From Phyllobacteriaceae bacterium (GTDB lineage: Bacteria; Pseudomonadota; Alphaproteobacteria; Rhizobiales; Rhizobiaceae), in assembly GCA_024645155.1 (NCBI GenBank), contig JAHEGF010000010.1, forward strand, positions 1 to 26,864: a DNA stretch of 26,864 bases. The letters are read 5' to 3'. Below are positions 8,787 through 15,883 of this stretch, piece after piece. Each line of letters begins with the position of its first letter. Position 1 is the first letter of the stretch. A program made the position numbers and the translations under genes. The notes beneath the pieces are model-generated. The model searched no databases. It saw only the letters and a list, made by a program, of their open reading frames with translations, and was not told where the DNA came from.

Positions 8787-8885
8787 CAGACTAAATTCGT
8801 GCGGTGGACAAAGAGGGGGATAGACCACCGCACTATCCGGTAAGGCGGGGGACGGGCCTATTTCCGGATTCGGCTATTTCTGCCG
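8745..8885 (-). ncRNA. Candidate small RNA or leader with three C-rich-loop hairpins
   Basis: Read on the minus strand, three consecutive inverted repeats occur. Hairpin A (8835-8869) has a 6-bp outer stem (ATCCGG/CCGGAT), an inner AGGC/GCCT pair and an apical loop with CGTCCCCC. Hairpin B has a 9-bp stem (GTGCGGTGG/CCACCGCAC, 8799-8807 with 8825-8833) and a loop with TCCCCCTC. Hairpin C has an 11-bp stem and loop TCCCCCTCC, followed by TTTTTCTTTTT. All three loops share TCCCCC, an anti-Shine-Dalgarno-like sequence. This architecture resembles alphaproteobacterial sRNAs with C-rich loops (rhizobial alpha-r14 family, Rhodobacter CcsR/cuckoo RNAs). The 5' end is inferred from a weak promoter. 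Alternatively it is an attenuator in the dipeptidase leader. Confidence 0.6.
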
Positions 8886-8891
8886 ATGTTC

Positions 8892-8922
8892 ATTATCTGG
8901 TAACCAAAATGCGGCGATTCAA
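8892..8922 (-). promoter_or_regulatory. Weak candidate promoter for the small RNA
   Basis: On the minus strand, TTGAAT (8922-8917) is followed after 19 bases by GATAAT (8897-8892), placing a start point near 8885, just before the hairpin series. The -10 is good (5 of 6) but the spacing is long. Confidence 0.3.
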
Positions 8923-8933
8923 TGGTCGCCATA

Positions 8934-8948
8934 TTAAGGTTTTGTAAA
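8934..8948. promoter_or_regulatory. Imperfect CtrA-like box
   Basis: TTAA (8934-8937), a 7-base spacer, then TAAA (8945-8948): seven of eight consensus positions for CtrA. It lies about 115 bases upstream of polA and upstream of the candidate small RNA promoter. Such near matches occur by chance fairly often in AT-rich gaps. Confidence 0.2.
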
Positions 8949-9061
8949 GATTCTGTGATTGGTGCGGCCCGCCCCGTCAATGACCGGCGGTGTGCTCAAT
9001 GTTCCCCGCCGCAAGTTTCGATATGATGGACAGGCGCACCATACCAAGGTACCCATCTGCC

Positions 9062-11977
9062 ATGAAAAAGGGTGATCATCTGTTTCTGGTCGACGGTTCG
9101 GGTTACATTTTCCGCGCCTATCATGCGCTGCCGCCGCTGACCCGCAAATCGGACCGGTTGCCGGTCGGTGCCGTTGCCGGATTCTGCAACATGTTGTGGA
9201 AGTTGCTGACCGAGGCCAGGGACACTTCGGTCGGCATCACGCCGACACATTTCGCCGTCATCTTCGACTATTCCTCCAAGACATTCCGCAACGAGCTTTT
9301 CCCCGAGTACAAGGCCAACCGTTCCGCGCCTCCCGAAGACCTGGTGCCACAGTTCGGGCTGATCCGGACAGCCACCGAGGCGTTCAACATTCCCTGCATC
9401 GAAATGGAAGGCTTCGAGGCAGATGACCTGATCGCCACCTACACGCGTGAGGCGACCGGGCGCGGCGCCGATGTCACGATCATCTCGTCCGACAAGGACC
9501 TCATGCAACTCGTCGGCCCGCAAGTGTGGATGTACGATACCATGAAGGACCGGCAGATTGCCGTTCCCGAAGTCATCGAGAAATGGGGCGTACCGCCGGA
9601 GAAAATGATCGACCTGCAGGCGCTCGCTGGCGATTCTGTTGATAATATCCCAGGTGTCCCCGGCATCGGCCCGAAAACAGCAGCCCAATTGCTCGAGGAA
9701 TTCGGTGACCTTGAAACGCTGCTGGAGCGCGCCGGTGAGATCAAGCAGAACAAGCGGCGCGAAAACATCATTGCCCATGCGGACGATGCGCGCCTGTCGA
9801 AAACACTGGTGACACTGCGCGACGACGTTCCGGTAGCCGCAAAACCCGATGACTTCGTGCTAGAGCCGCCCAACGGCAGCAAACTCATCGCCTTTTTGAA
9901 GGCAATGGAATTCAGCACCCTGACCCGCCGTGTTGCCGAGGCGACCGATACGGATGCCGCTGCTGTCGAGGCCGATACCGTGGAGGTGGAGTGGGGTGCG
10001 GATGCGCGCGGCCCCGATCTCGACAAGGGCGATGCCGACGGGCCGGCAGCCGGAATCGACCCCGGGACCGGTGATGCAACGCCTCAGACGCTGGTCGCTG
10101 ACCTGGCTGACGCGGCGGCAACGGCATCAATCGATCCGGATAGTTATCTTTGCATCCGCGACATCGACACGCTGAATGAATGGATCGCCGAGGCGTTTGC
10201 CAAGGGCCACGTCGCGTTTGACACCGAAACGACGTCGCTTGATCCGATGCAGGCTGAACTGGTTGGCGTTTCGCTGGCGTGCGAACCGGGCAGGGCGGCA
10301 TACGTGCCTTTGGCCCATAAATCCGGTACCGGTGATCTGCTTGGTGGCGGACTGGTCGAAAACCAGGTTCCGGTCGCCGATGCTGTCGCCGCGCTTAAGC
10401 CGCTGCTTGAGGATGCATCGGTACTCAAGATCGCCCAGAACCTGAAATATGACTGGGTGATAATGGCGCGTCACGGCATTGATATCGCGCCTTTCGATGA
10501 CACGATGCTGCTGTCCTACGCGACCGGCGCCGGGACCGGCGGTCATGGCATGGACGCACTTTCCGAACGCTGGCTCGGGCATACGCCGATCGCCTACAAG
10601 GACGTCGCGGGATCCGGCAAGAAGGCGGTCACATTTGACATGATCGAACTTGACAGTGCGACACGCTATGCCGCCGAGGATGCCGACGTGACGCTGCGCC
10701 TGTGGCAGGTGTTGAAGCCGCGCCTGGTCACCGGCCGTGTCGTTCCGGTCTACGAGCGCCTGGAGCGTCCGCTTGTCCCCGTGCTGGCGCGCATGGAAAT
10801 GCGCGGCATTGCCGTCGATCGCCAGATACTCAGCCGCCTGTCGGGTGAATTTGCCCAGTCGGCAGCGGCGCTCGAGGCGGAAATCCACGATCTTGCCGGC
10901 GAGAATTTCAATATCGGCTCACCCAAGCAGCTTGGCGAGATCCTGTTTGGCAAAATGGATCTGCCCGGCGGTACAAAAACCAAGTCCGGCCAGTGGTCAA
11001 CGTCGGCGCAGGTTCTCGAGGATCTGGCTGCAGAGGGTCACGAACTGCCGCGGCGCATTGTCGACTGGCGCCAGTTGACCAAGTTGAAATCGACCTACAC
11101 GGACGCGTTGCCCGAATATATCAATCCGCATACCGGGCGCGTCCACACCTCCTATGCGCTCGCCGCAACGTCGACCGGGCGGTTGTCATCATCCGACCCC
11201 AACCTGCAGAACATTCCGGTCCGTACGCCGGAGGGCCGCAAGATCCGTACGGCGTTTGTCGCTGAAAAGGGCAATCTCTTGTTATCGGCTGACTACAGCC
11301 AGATTGAATTGCGTGTCCTTGCCCACGTTGCCGACATTCCGCAATTGAAAAAGGCCTTTGCCGACGGTGTTGACATTCATGCCATGACCGCATCGGAAAT
11401 GTTTGGTGTGCCGGTTGAGGGAATGCCGCCGGAGGTTCGGCGCCGTGCCAAGGCGATCAATTTCGGCATCATATACGGAATTTCCGCATTCGGACTCGCC
11501 AATCAGTTGTCGATTCCGCGCGAGGAAGCCGGTGCCTATATCAAGCAGTATTTCGAACGCTTTCCCGGTATCCGCGATTACATGGATACGACCAAGGCCT
11601 TTGCCCGCGAGCACGGCTATGTCGAAACGATTTTTGGCCGCAAGGCGCATTATCCCGAAATCAAGGCTTCCAACCCGCAGGTCAGGGCATTCAATGAACG
11701 CGCGGCAATAAATGCGCCGATCCAGGGATCGGCCGCCGACATTATCCGACGTGCGATGATCCGCATGGAAAGCGCACTTGACGATGCGGGATTGTCGGCA
11801 AGGATGCTGCTTCAGGTTCATGACGAACTGGTCTTCGAGGTGCCTGAAGACGAAGTCGACAGGACGACATCGGTTGTCCGGGAAATCATGGAGAATGCCG
11901 CCATGCCGGCGCTCGACATGGCCGTTCCTTTGCATGTCGATGCCCGCGCGGCTGCCAACTGGGACGAGGCGCATTGA
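9062..11977 (+). CDS. polA: DNA polymerase I
   Basis: DNA polymerase I fills gaps in repair and removes RNA primers from Okazaki fragments. The 971-residue protein has all three domains. The 5' nuclease has VDGSGYIFRAYHA at the N-terminus, EGFEADDLIATY, SSDKDL and DSVDNIPGVPGIGPKTA. The proofreading exonuclease keeps Asp387 and Glu389 (FDTETTSLDP), NLKYDW and YAAEDAD. The polymerase has DYSQIELR with Asp744, RRAKAINFGIIYG and QVHDELVFE with Asp921. Between nuclease and exonuclease (about 293-350) lies an Ala/Asp/Gly-rich, probably flexible linker. The start is the ATG before KKGDHLFLVDGSGY, where the 5' nuclease domain begins; the open frame extends 24 codons upstream without family-like sequence. 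The stop overlaps the next gene's start. Confidence 0.98.
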   Translation: MKKGDHLFLVDGSGYIFRAYHALPPLTRKSDRLPVGAVAGFCNMLWKLLTEARDTSVGITPTHFAVIFDYSSKTFRNELFPEYKANRSAPPEDLVPQFGLIRTATEAFNIPCIEMEGFEADDLIATYTREATGRGADVTIISSDKDLMQLVGPQVWMYDTMKDRQIAVPEVIEKWGVPPEKMIDLQALAGDSVDNIPGVPGIGPKTAAQLLEEFGDLETLLERAGEIKQNKRRENIIAHADDARLSKTLVTLRDDVPVAAKPDDFVLEPPNGSKLIAFLKAMEFSTLTRRVAEATDTDAAAVEADTVEVEWGADARGPDLDKGDADGPAAGIDPGTGDATPQTLVADLADAAATASIDPDSYLCIRDIDTLNEWIAEAFAKGHVAFDTETTSLDPMQAELVGVSLACEPGRAAYVPLAHKSGTGDLLGGGLVENQVPVADAVAALKPLLEDASVLKIAQNLKYDWVIMARHGIDIAPFDDTMLLSYATGAGTGGHGMDALSERWLGHTPIAYKDVAGSGKKAVTFDMIELDSATRYAAEDADVTLRLWQVLKPRLVTGRVVPVYERLERPLVPVLARMEMRGIAVDRQILSRLSGEFAQSAAALEAEIHDLAGENFNIGSPKQLGEILFGKMDLPGGTKTKSGQWSTSAQVLEDLAAEGHELPRRIVDWRQLTKLKSTYTDALPEYINPHTGRVHTSYALAATSTGRLSSSDPNLQNIPVRTPEGRKIRTAFVAEKGNLLLSADYSQIELRVLAHVADIPQLKKAFADGVDIHAMTASEMFGVPVEGMPPEVRRRAKAINFGIIYGISAFGLANQLSIPREEAGAYIKQYFERFPGIRDYMDTTKAFAREHGYVETIFGRKAHYPEIKASNPQVRAFNERAAINAPIQGSAADIIRRAMIRMESALDDAGLSARMLLQVHDELVFEVPEDEVDRTTSVVREIMENAAMPALDMAVPLHVDARAAANWDEAH

Positions 11978-12606
11978 TTTTGGAGTTCCTGCCGGCAACG
12001 GAAGCGGTCGTTTCCTTTGCTTTTACGTCCATGGTCATTGAGCTGACACCCGGGCCGAACATGACCTATCTGGCCATTGTCGCTGCCGGTGAGGGCCGCA
12101 ATCGCGGCTATGTAACGGTTGCCGGTGTGGCGCTCGGCCTGGCACTTATCGGTCTGGCCGGCGCGCTTGGCGTTGCTGCTCTCATCGAGCGCTCGCCGAC
12201 ATTCTATGAAGTTCTGCGTTGGGCCGGCGTGGCCTTTCTTCTCTTTCTCGCGTGGGAGGGTTGGACCAAACCGGCAAGCGGCGTCGTAAACACCGTGACA
12301 GACGGCGCCATGCGTTACTTCATGCGCGGTTTTGTCACCAATGTGCTTAACCCCAAAGCCGCTGTTTTCTACATCGCCGTCCTGCCTGCCTTTGTCGATC
12401 CGGCAAAACCTGTTTTGGTGCAGACGCTGGCATTGACCGCCATCTACGTCATTGTCGCCACCGCGGTACATGCAGCCATTGTCGCCTTGGCCGGAGCCTT
12501 GGCGCCATTGCTCAATGACCCGCGCCGCGAACAGGTTGCGCGACGTTTCCTGTCAGCGGTGCTCGCAGGCGTGGCGTTGTGGTTTGCCTGGTCAACTGCC
12601 CGTTGA
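11974..12606 (+). CDS. LysE/RhtB-family exporter
   Basis: A 210-residue inner-membrane protein of the LysE superfamily, whose members export amino acids or related small molecules. The N-terminal signature ELTPGPN is at residues 23-29, GFVTNVLNPKAAVFYIAVLPAF marks the second conserved region, and about six hydrophobic segments cover the rest. The length is normal for the family. The start appears to be TTG at 11974, whose last two bases form part of the polA TGA stop (TTGA overlap); a second TTG at 11980 is possible. GAGG at 11966-11969 serves either. Translational coupling to polA is likely, though no functional link is obvious. The 3' end overlaps the convergent racemase-family gene by 15 bases. 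Confidence 0.88.
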   Translation: MILEFLPATEAVVSFAFTSMVIELTPGPNMTYLAIVAAGEGRNRGYVTVAGVALGLALIGLAGALGVAALIERSPTFYEVLRWAGVAFLLFLAWEGWTKPASGVVNTVTDGAMRYFMRGFVTNVLNPKAAVFYIAVLPAFVDPAKPVLVQTLALTAIYVIVATAVHAAIVALAGALAPLLNDPRREQVARRFLSAVLAGVALWFAWSTAR

Positions 12607-13320
12607 CGGGTGATACCGGCGCGGCACCAGGCCTGAATGGAACCAGCTGACAAAACTCTCGATCGTGAAAACCGGCACCCCGGCGGCCTCCCGGATGTCG
12701 GCTGCGTAGGGCGTCATGTTTGTGCATTCCAGCACCAGCGCGCCAATATCGGGATTGTCGCTCACGAGTTGGCTGGCGGCGCCAATATTGTCGGCACGCG
12801 CCAGGGCGACATCCATTTCCGTTTCATTGTCGAGAATAGCGCGTGTGAATTCGCGGCCGCCTTCCGTGGTGCCAATCGGTGTACCCGGCGGCACACCGGC
12901 CTTTCGCAAGTGTTCCTCGGATAATGTTGATGCGCTGATCGTCAGTATTCCTGCCCGCTTTCCGGCAGGCATCAACCGGTTGACAAGCGCAACCTGCATC
13001 AGTGAGGAAGTGGCAACAGGGACCGGTAGCGAAGCGCAAAGCTCTTCCTGAAACAGCGACAGGAAGCCGCAATTCGTGGTTATCCCGTCAGCACCGTCCG
13101 CCACCAGTTCGCGCGCGGCATCCAGGAAAACATCCAGCAGCCCTTCTGCACGGTTGCGCACCACGAGGTCCGGCGAAGCCTTGCGTACTACCTTGTAGAG
13201 CACCGGAAACGGCCACGTCAGCGCATTGCCCATGTCGCCTGGAATGCGCGGGAAACGGGCGTCGAGCATCAGGATGCCTACTGCCGCTCCGTAGACGGGT
13301 TTCCCACCTTTTGCCTTCAT
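12592..13320 (-). CDS. Aspartate/glutamate racemase superfamily protein
   Basis: A 242-residue cytosolic protein of the Asp/Glu racemase superfamily, which includes hydantoin racemase, maleate cis-trans isomerase and arylmalonate decarboxylase. Both Cys positions of the two-base mechanism are present: Cys84 in TTNCGF and Cys199 in LECTNM, so racemase or epimerase chemistry is plausible; decarboxylases of this fold keep only one. The N-terminal region with GILMLDARFPRIPGD is characteristic of an uncharacterised subgroup. The ATG overlaps the regulator's TGA (ATGA, 13317-13320), so the two are translationally coupled. It is transcribed away from the pathway genes but sits under the same regulator, suggesting that it supplies one stereoisomer to the pathway (inference). 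Confidence 0.82.
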   Translation of the reverse strand: MKAKGGKPVYGAAVGILMLDARFPRIPGDMGNALTWPFPVLYKVVRKASPDLVVRNRAEGLLDVFLDAARELVADGADGITTNCGFLSLFQEELCASLPVPVATSSLMQVALVNRLMPAGKRAGILTISASTLSEEHLRKAGVPPGTPIGTTEGGREFTRAILDNETEMDVALARADNIGAASQLVSDNPDIGALVLECTNMTPYAADIREAAGVPVFTIESFVSWFHSGLVPRRYHPSTGS

Positions 13321-14024
13321 GAGCCGCGCCCGGCAGTTTGGGCCGGTTGCGCAAACACATCCTCCGGCGCGGTTACATAAATATTGGAAAAGCCTTCGCG
13401 AACACAGGCAACGATCTGGTCCATGCGCTTGGTAATGTGCGCGCGCATGTGCATGACCGCCTTGTCTGCATCACGCGCCTGTATAGCATCCATGATCAAC
13501 GTGTGCTCGTGCTTGGTTTTTTGCACGCGCTCCGCCATGTCGATCCAGCGTATGAAGCGGATGCGCTCATTGATGCGCTCCAGTTGCCTGGCTATTTCCC
13601 GGTTTCCCGACAATTTGGCAATTGCGGTATGAAACGCTTCGTCGCCCCGTGTCACATCGCGAATTGATTTGCCGGCATAGTTGCGGCTGTCGGCATACGG
13701 TCCTTCCCTGAGGCCCTGAAGATCGCTATCCGATGCCCTCGCGCATGCCCGCCTGACAGCAGCCTCTTCAACGATCATGCGCATTTCATAAAGATCGAAG
13801 ACCGATGACGCATCAAGCCCGCGGCAGAAAAATCCCTTGCCCGGCTGGAATTCGATGAGCTGCTCGGCAACCAGGCGGTTGAGCGCTTCACGAAGTGGCG
13901 TCCGGCTGGCGTTCAGCTCGCGTGCCAGCGCAACCTCATTGATACGTTCGCCTGGCCGTATGCGAAAATCAATCGCCCGATCCTTCAACTGCCCGTAGAG
14001 AATTTCGACGCGCCCGCCGCTCAT
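13317..14024 (-). CDS. GntR family transcriptional regulator (FCD/FadR type)
   Basis: A 235-residue regulator. The winged helix-turn-helix occupies about residues 8-68, with the GntR hallmark RINEVALARELNASRTPLREAL. The C-terminal FCD ligand-binding domain (about 76-205) carries the expected metal-binding Asp/His pattern in DEAFHTAIAKLSGN, KHEHTLIMDAI and MHMRAHI; such domains usually sense carboxylates. GGAAGG lies 9 bases before the chosen ATG; the frame extends 23 codons upstream but without family-like sequence. It heads a leftward pair with the racemase and faces the pathway genes, the usual arrangement for a local repressor responding to the pathway substrate or an intermediate. A GntR-like palindrome lies in the divergent gap. 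Confidence 0.93.
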   Translation of the reverse strand: MSGGRVEILYGQLKDRAIDFRIRPGERINEVALARELNASRTPLREALNRLVAEQLIEFQPGKGFFCRGLDASSVFDLYEMRMIVEEAAVRRACARASDSDLQGLREGPYADSRNYAGKSIRDVTRGDEAFHTAIAKLSGNREIARQLERINERIRFIRWIDMAERVQKTKHEHTLIMDAIQARDADKAVMHMRAHITKRMDQIVACVREGFSNIYVTAPEDVFAQPAQTAGRGS

Positions 14025-14097
14025 GATGTCACGCCTTCCAAAGTTAGACTTGAAGCATATTGACTCATCACGCCTGACAGAGGCAAGATGCATTCAA

Positions 14098-14111
14098 AAT
14101 TGTATACAGTT
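14098..14111. promoter_or_regulatory. Candidate GntR operator
   Basis: AATTGTATACAGTT is symmetrical at 12 of 14 positions around the core TGTATACA (14101-14108) and fits the GT-N(0-2)-AC pattern of GntR-family operators. It lies in the 149-base gap between the divergent regulator and ThDP-enzyme genes, 63 bases before the latter. Assignment to this regulator is by position and pattern. Confidence 0.5.
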
Positions 14112-14173
14112 CTGTGTTCACAGTAAAGCTCTGTTCGGACCGGTCGGCAGCAAGCGAGAAGGGAATGCACGCC

Positions 14174-15883
14174 ATGAAGGCTGCTAGTGCCGTATTATCA
14201 AACGAGATGACCGGCGCCGAGGCTATGGTCCGGATGCTGCAGGCTTATGACGTCACCGACATGTTCGGCCTGTGCGGTGACACGACGCTGCCCTTCTACG
14301 ACGCGCTTGCACGGCTGGACCATGGCATCAACCACATACTCACGCGCGATGAGCGCCATGCCGCCTACATGGCAGACGCCTACGCTCGCGTAACGGGAAA
14401 GCCCGGCGTCTGTGAAGGTCCCTCGGGTGGCGGAGCGACCTACATCCTGCCGGGTGTTGTCGAGGCCAATGACAGTTCGGTGCCGGTGCTTGCGGTAACC
14501 ACCGACGTTGCCACCTCGTCGCGCGGCCGGTACCCGCTTACCGAACTCGACCAGGTGGCGCTTTTTCGTCCGCTGACAAAATGGAACGCCTCGCTTGACG
14601 ATGCCGGCCGGCTTCCGGCGATGATGCGTACGGCATTTCGCGCAATGACAACGGGAAGGCCCGGCGCGGTGCATCTGGCACTTCCTTTCGACACCCAGAA
14701 AGCGCCTGTAAATCCTAGCGAAATTTGGGCCGATGAACGGCATTGTACCTACCCGGCAGAACGGACCGCTCCCGATCCGCAAGCCATAAGGGAAGCGGCC
14801 CGGTTGCTGGCAAGGGCGCGGTCGGCAATTGTCATTTGCGGTGGCGGGCCGGTGATCTCCGGCGCACAAGAGCCACTCCGAAAACTTGCCGGTCTACTCG
14901 ACCTGCCGGTTGCAACGACGGTTTCCGGGCAGGGTTCGATAGCCGAAACCGATGACAATGCCGCTGGCGTGGTGGGTTCGAACGGCGGCGTGCCGTCGAC
15001 ACGGGCGCTGGTCGATTCCGCTGACCTGATCATGTTTGTCGGATGCCGTGCCGGGTCCGTAACGACGGAACGCTGGCGTTCGCCGCCTCCCGGCAGAACA
15101 ATCATCCACATTGACTGCGATCCGATGGTCATCGGTGCCAACTATCCGACGGACGTGGCAATCTGCGCGGACGCCCGGCTGGCGCTGGAAGCGCTGTTGC
15201 TCGAAATGGGCCAGGAAGAACCGTTGCCGGGTAATGATGGCCGCAACAGGGCATCGGGCGCCTGGCAAGGCAAACTGAAAGATTTCAACCGGTTGGCGCA
15301 AAGCGCTGAAACGCCGATCCGGCCCGAGCGGGTCGTTGCGGCTTTACACGAACTGCTGGATCGCGACGCTATCATCTGTGCGGATCCCGGTACGCCGTGC
15401 CCCTATTTTTCCGCGCACTACCGCTGGCCGCTTGCCGGGCGCCATTTTATTTCAAACCGTGCACATGGTGCTCTCGGATATGCACTGGCAGCGGCGATGG
15501 GCGCCCATACCGGGCGGTCCGGTGTCAAGACGGTTGCGGTCATGGGGGACGGTTCGTTCGGGTTCTGTTGCGGCGAATATGAAACCATCACCAGATACGG
15601 GATGCCGATTACCTCGATCGTGTTCTCCAACGCATCCTACGGATGGATCAAGGCCGGACAGAATGCCGGTTTCGCCAGGCGTTTCTACAATGTCGATTTC
15701 AACCGCACAGACCATGCCTCCGTTGCCAGCGCCTTTGGCGTCAAGTCATGGCGTGTGGAAGACCCGGACAAGCTCTCAGAAGTATTGAAAAGTGCATTGG
15801 CTCACGACGGCCCGACACTCGTTGATATCATTGCCCAGCCATTGCATGAGGCATCAGCGCCGGTTTCGGAATGGATCGCATGA
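14174..15883 (+). CDS. ThDP-dependent enzyme, acetolactate synthase-like
   Basis: A 569-residue thiamine-diphosphate enzyme of the acetolactate synthase/benzoylformate decarboxylase family. The activating Glu is retained in TRDERHAAYMADAYARVTG, followed by a glycine-rich GPSGGGATY stretch. The central domain has GGGPVISGAQEPLRKLAGLL. The C-terminal ThDP-Mg motif starts GDGSFGF and ends VFSNASYGW. Such enzymes cleave 2-oxo acids to aldehydes or transfer the resulting two-carbon unit; there is no regulatory subunit next door, so a role in isoleucine/valine synthesis is unlikely. The start is the ATG with AAGGGA 9 bases upstream; an earlier ATG at 14165 abuts that site. It is the first gene of a rightward operon and its stop overlaps the enolase start (ATGA). 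Confidence 0.88.
   Translation: MKAASAVLSNEMTGAEAMVRMLQAYDVTDMFGLCGDTTLPFYDALARLDHGINHILTRDERHAAYMADAYARVTGKPGVCEGPSGGGATYILPGVVEANDSSVPVLAVTTDVATSSRGRYPLTELDQVALFRPLTKWNASLDDAGRLPAMMRTAFRAMTTGRPGAVHLALPFDTQKAPVNPSEIWADERHCTYPAERTAPDPQAIREAARLLARARSAIVICGGGPVISGAQEPLRKLAGLLDLPVATTVSGQGSIAETDDNAAGVVGSNGGVPSTRALVDSADLIMFVGCRAGSVTTERWRSPPPGRTIIHIDCDPMVIGANYPTDVAICADARLALEALLLEMGQEEPLPGNDGRNRASGAWQGKLKDFNRLAQSAETPIRPERVVAALHELLDRDAIICADPGTPCPYFSAHYRWPLAGRHFISNRAHGALGYALAAAMGAHTGRSGVKTVAVMGDGSFGFCCGEYETITRYGMPITSIVFSNASYGWIKAGQNAGFARRFYNVDFNRTDHASVASAFGVKSWRVEDPDKLSEVLKSALAHDGPTLVDIIAQPLHEASAPVSEWIA

Larger units (their letters stand above)
8674..9061. other. Intergenic region between dipeptidase and polA
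   Basis: This 388-base gap separates divergent genes and holds no convincing coding frame. It contains a row of inverted repeats that on the minus strand form a probable small RNA or leader ending in a terminator (8745-8869), a further 5-bp hairpin (TCGGC/GCCGA, 8870-8886) and another (GGCGA/TCGCC, about 8913-8930). An imperfect CtrA-like box is at 8934-8948. The polA promoter should lie in its right part but no strong -35/-10 pair was recognised. Confidence 0.6.

Noticed and set aside
8756..8833. Hairpins as a rightward terminator
   Set aside because: No T-run follows on the plus strand and no rightward gene lies upstream; the T-run is on the minus strand.
8990..9061. N-terminal extension of PolA by 24 codons
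   Set aside because: The family N-terminus begins at the Lys-Lys-Gly-Asp stretch from 9062; the extra residues look non-coding.
10127..10888. Leftward 253-codon open frame opposite polA
   Set aside because: It lies wholly inside the conserved exonuclease/polymerase region of polA and has no recognisable domain; a shadow of codon bias.
11282..11998. Leftward 238-codon open frame opposite the polA 3' end
   Set aside because: It overlaps the highly conserved polymerase motifs; composition is typical of an antisense shadow.
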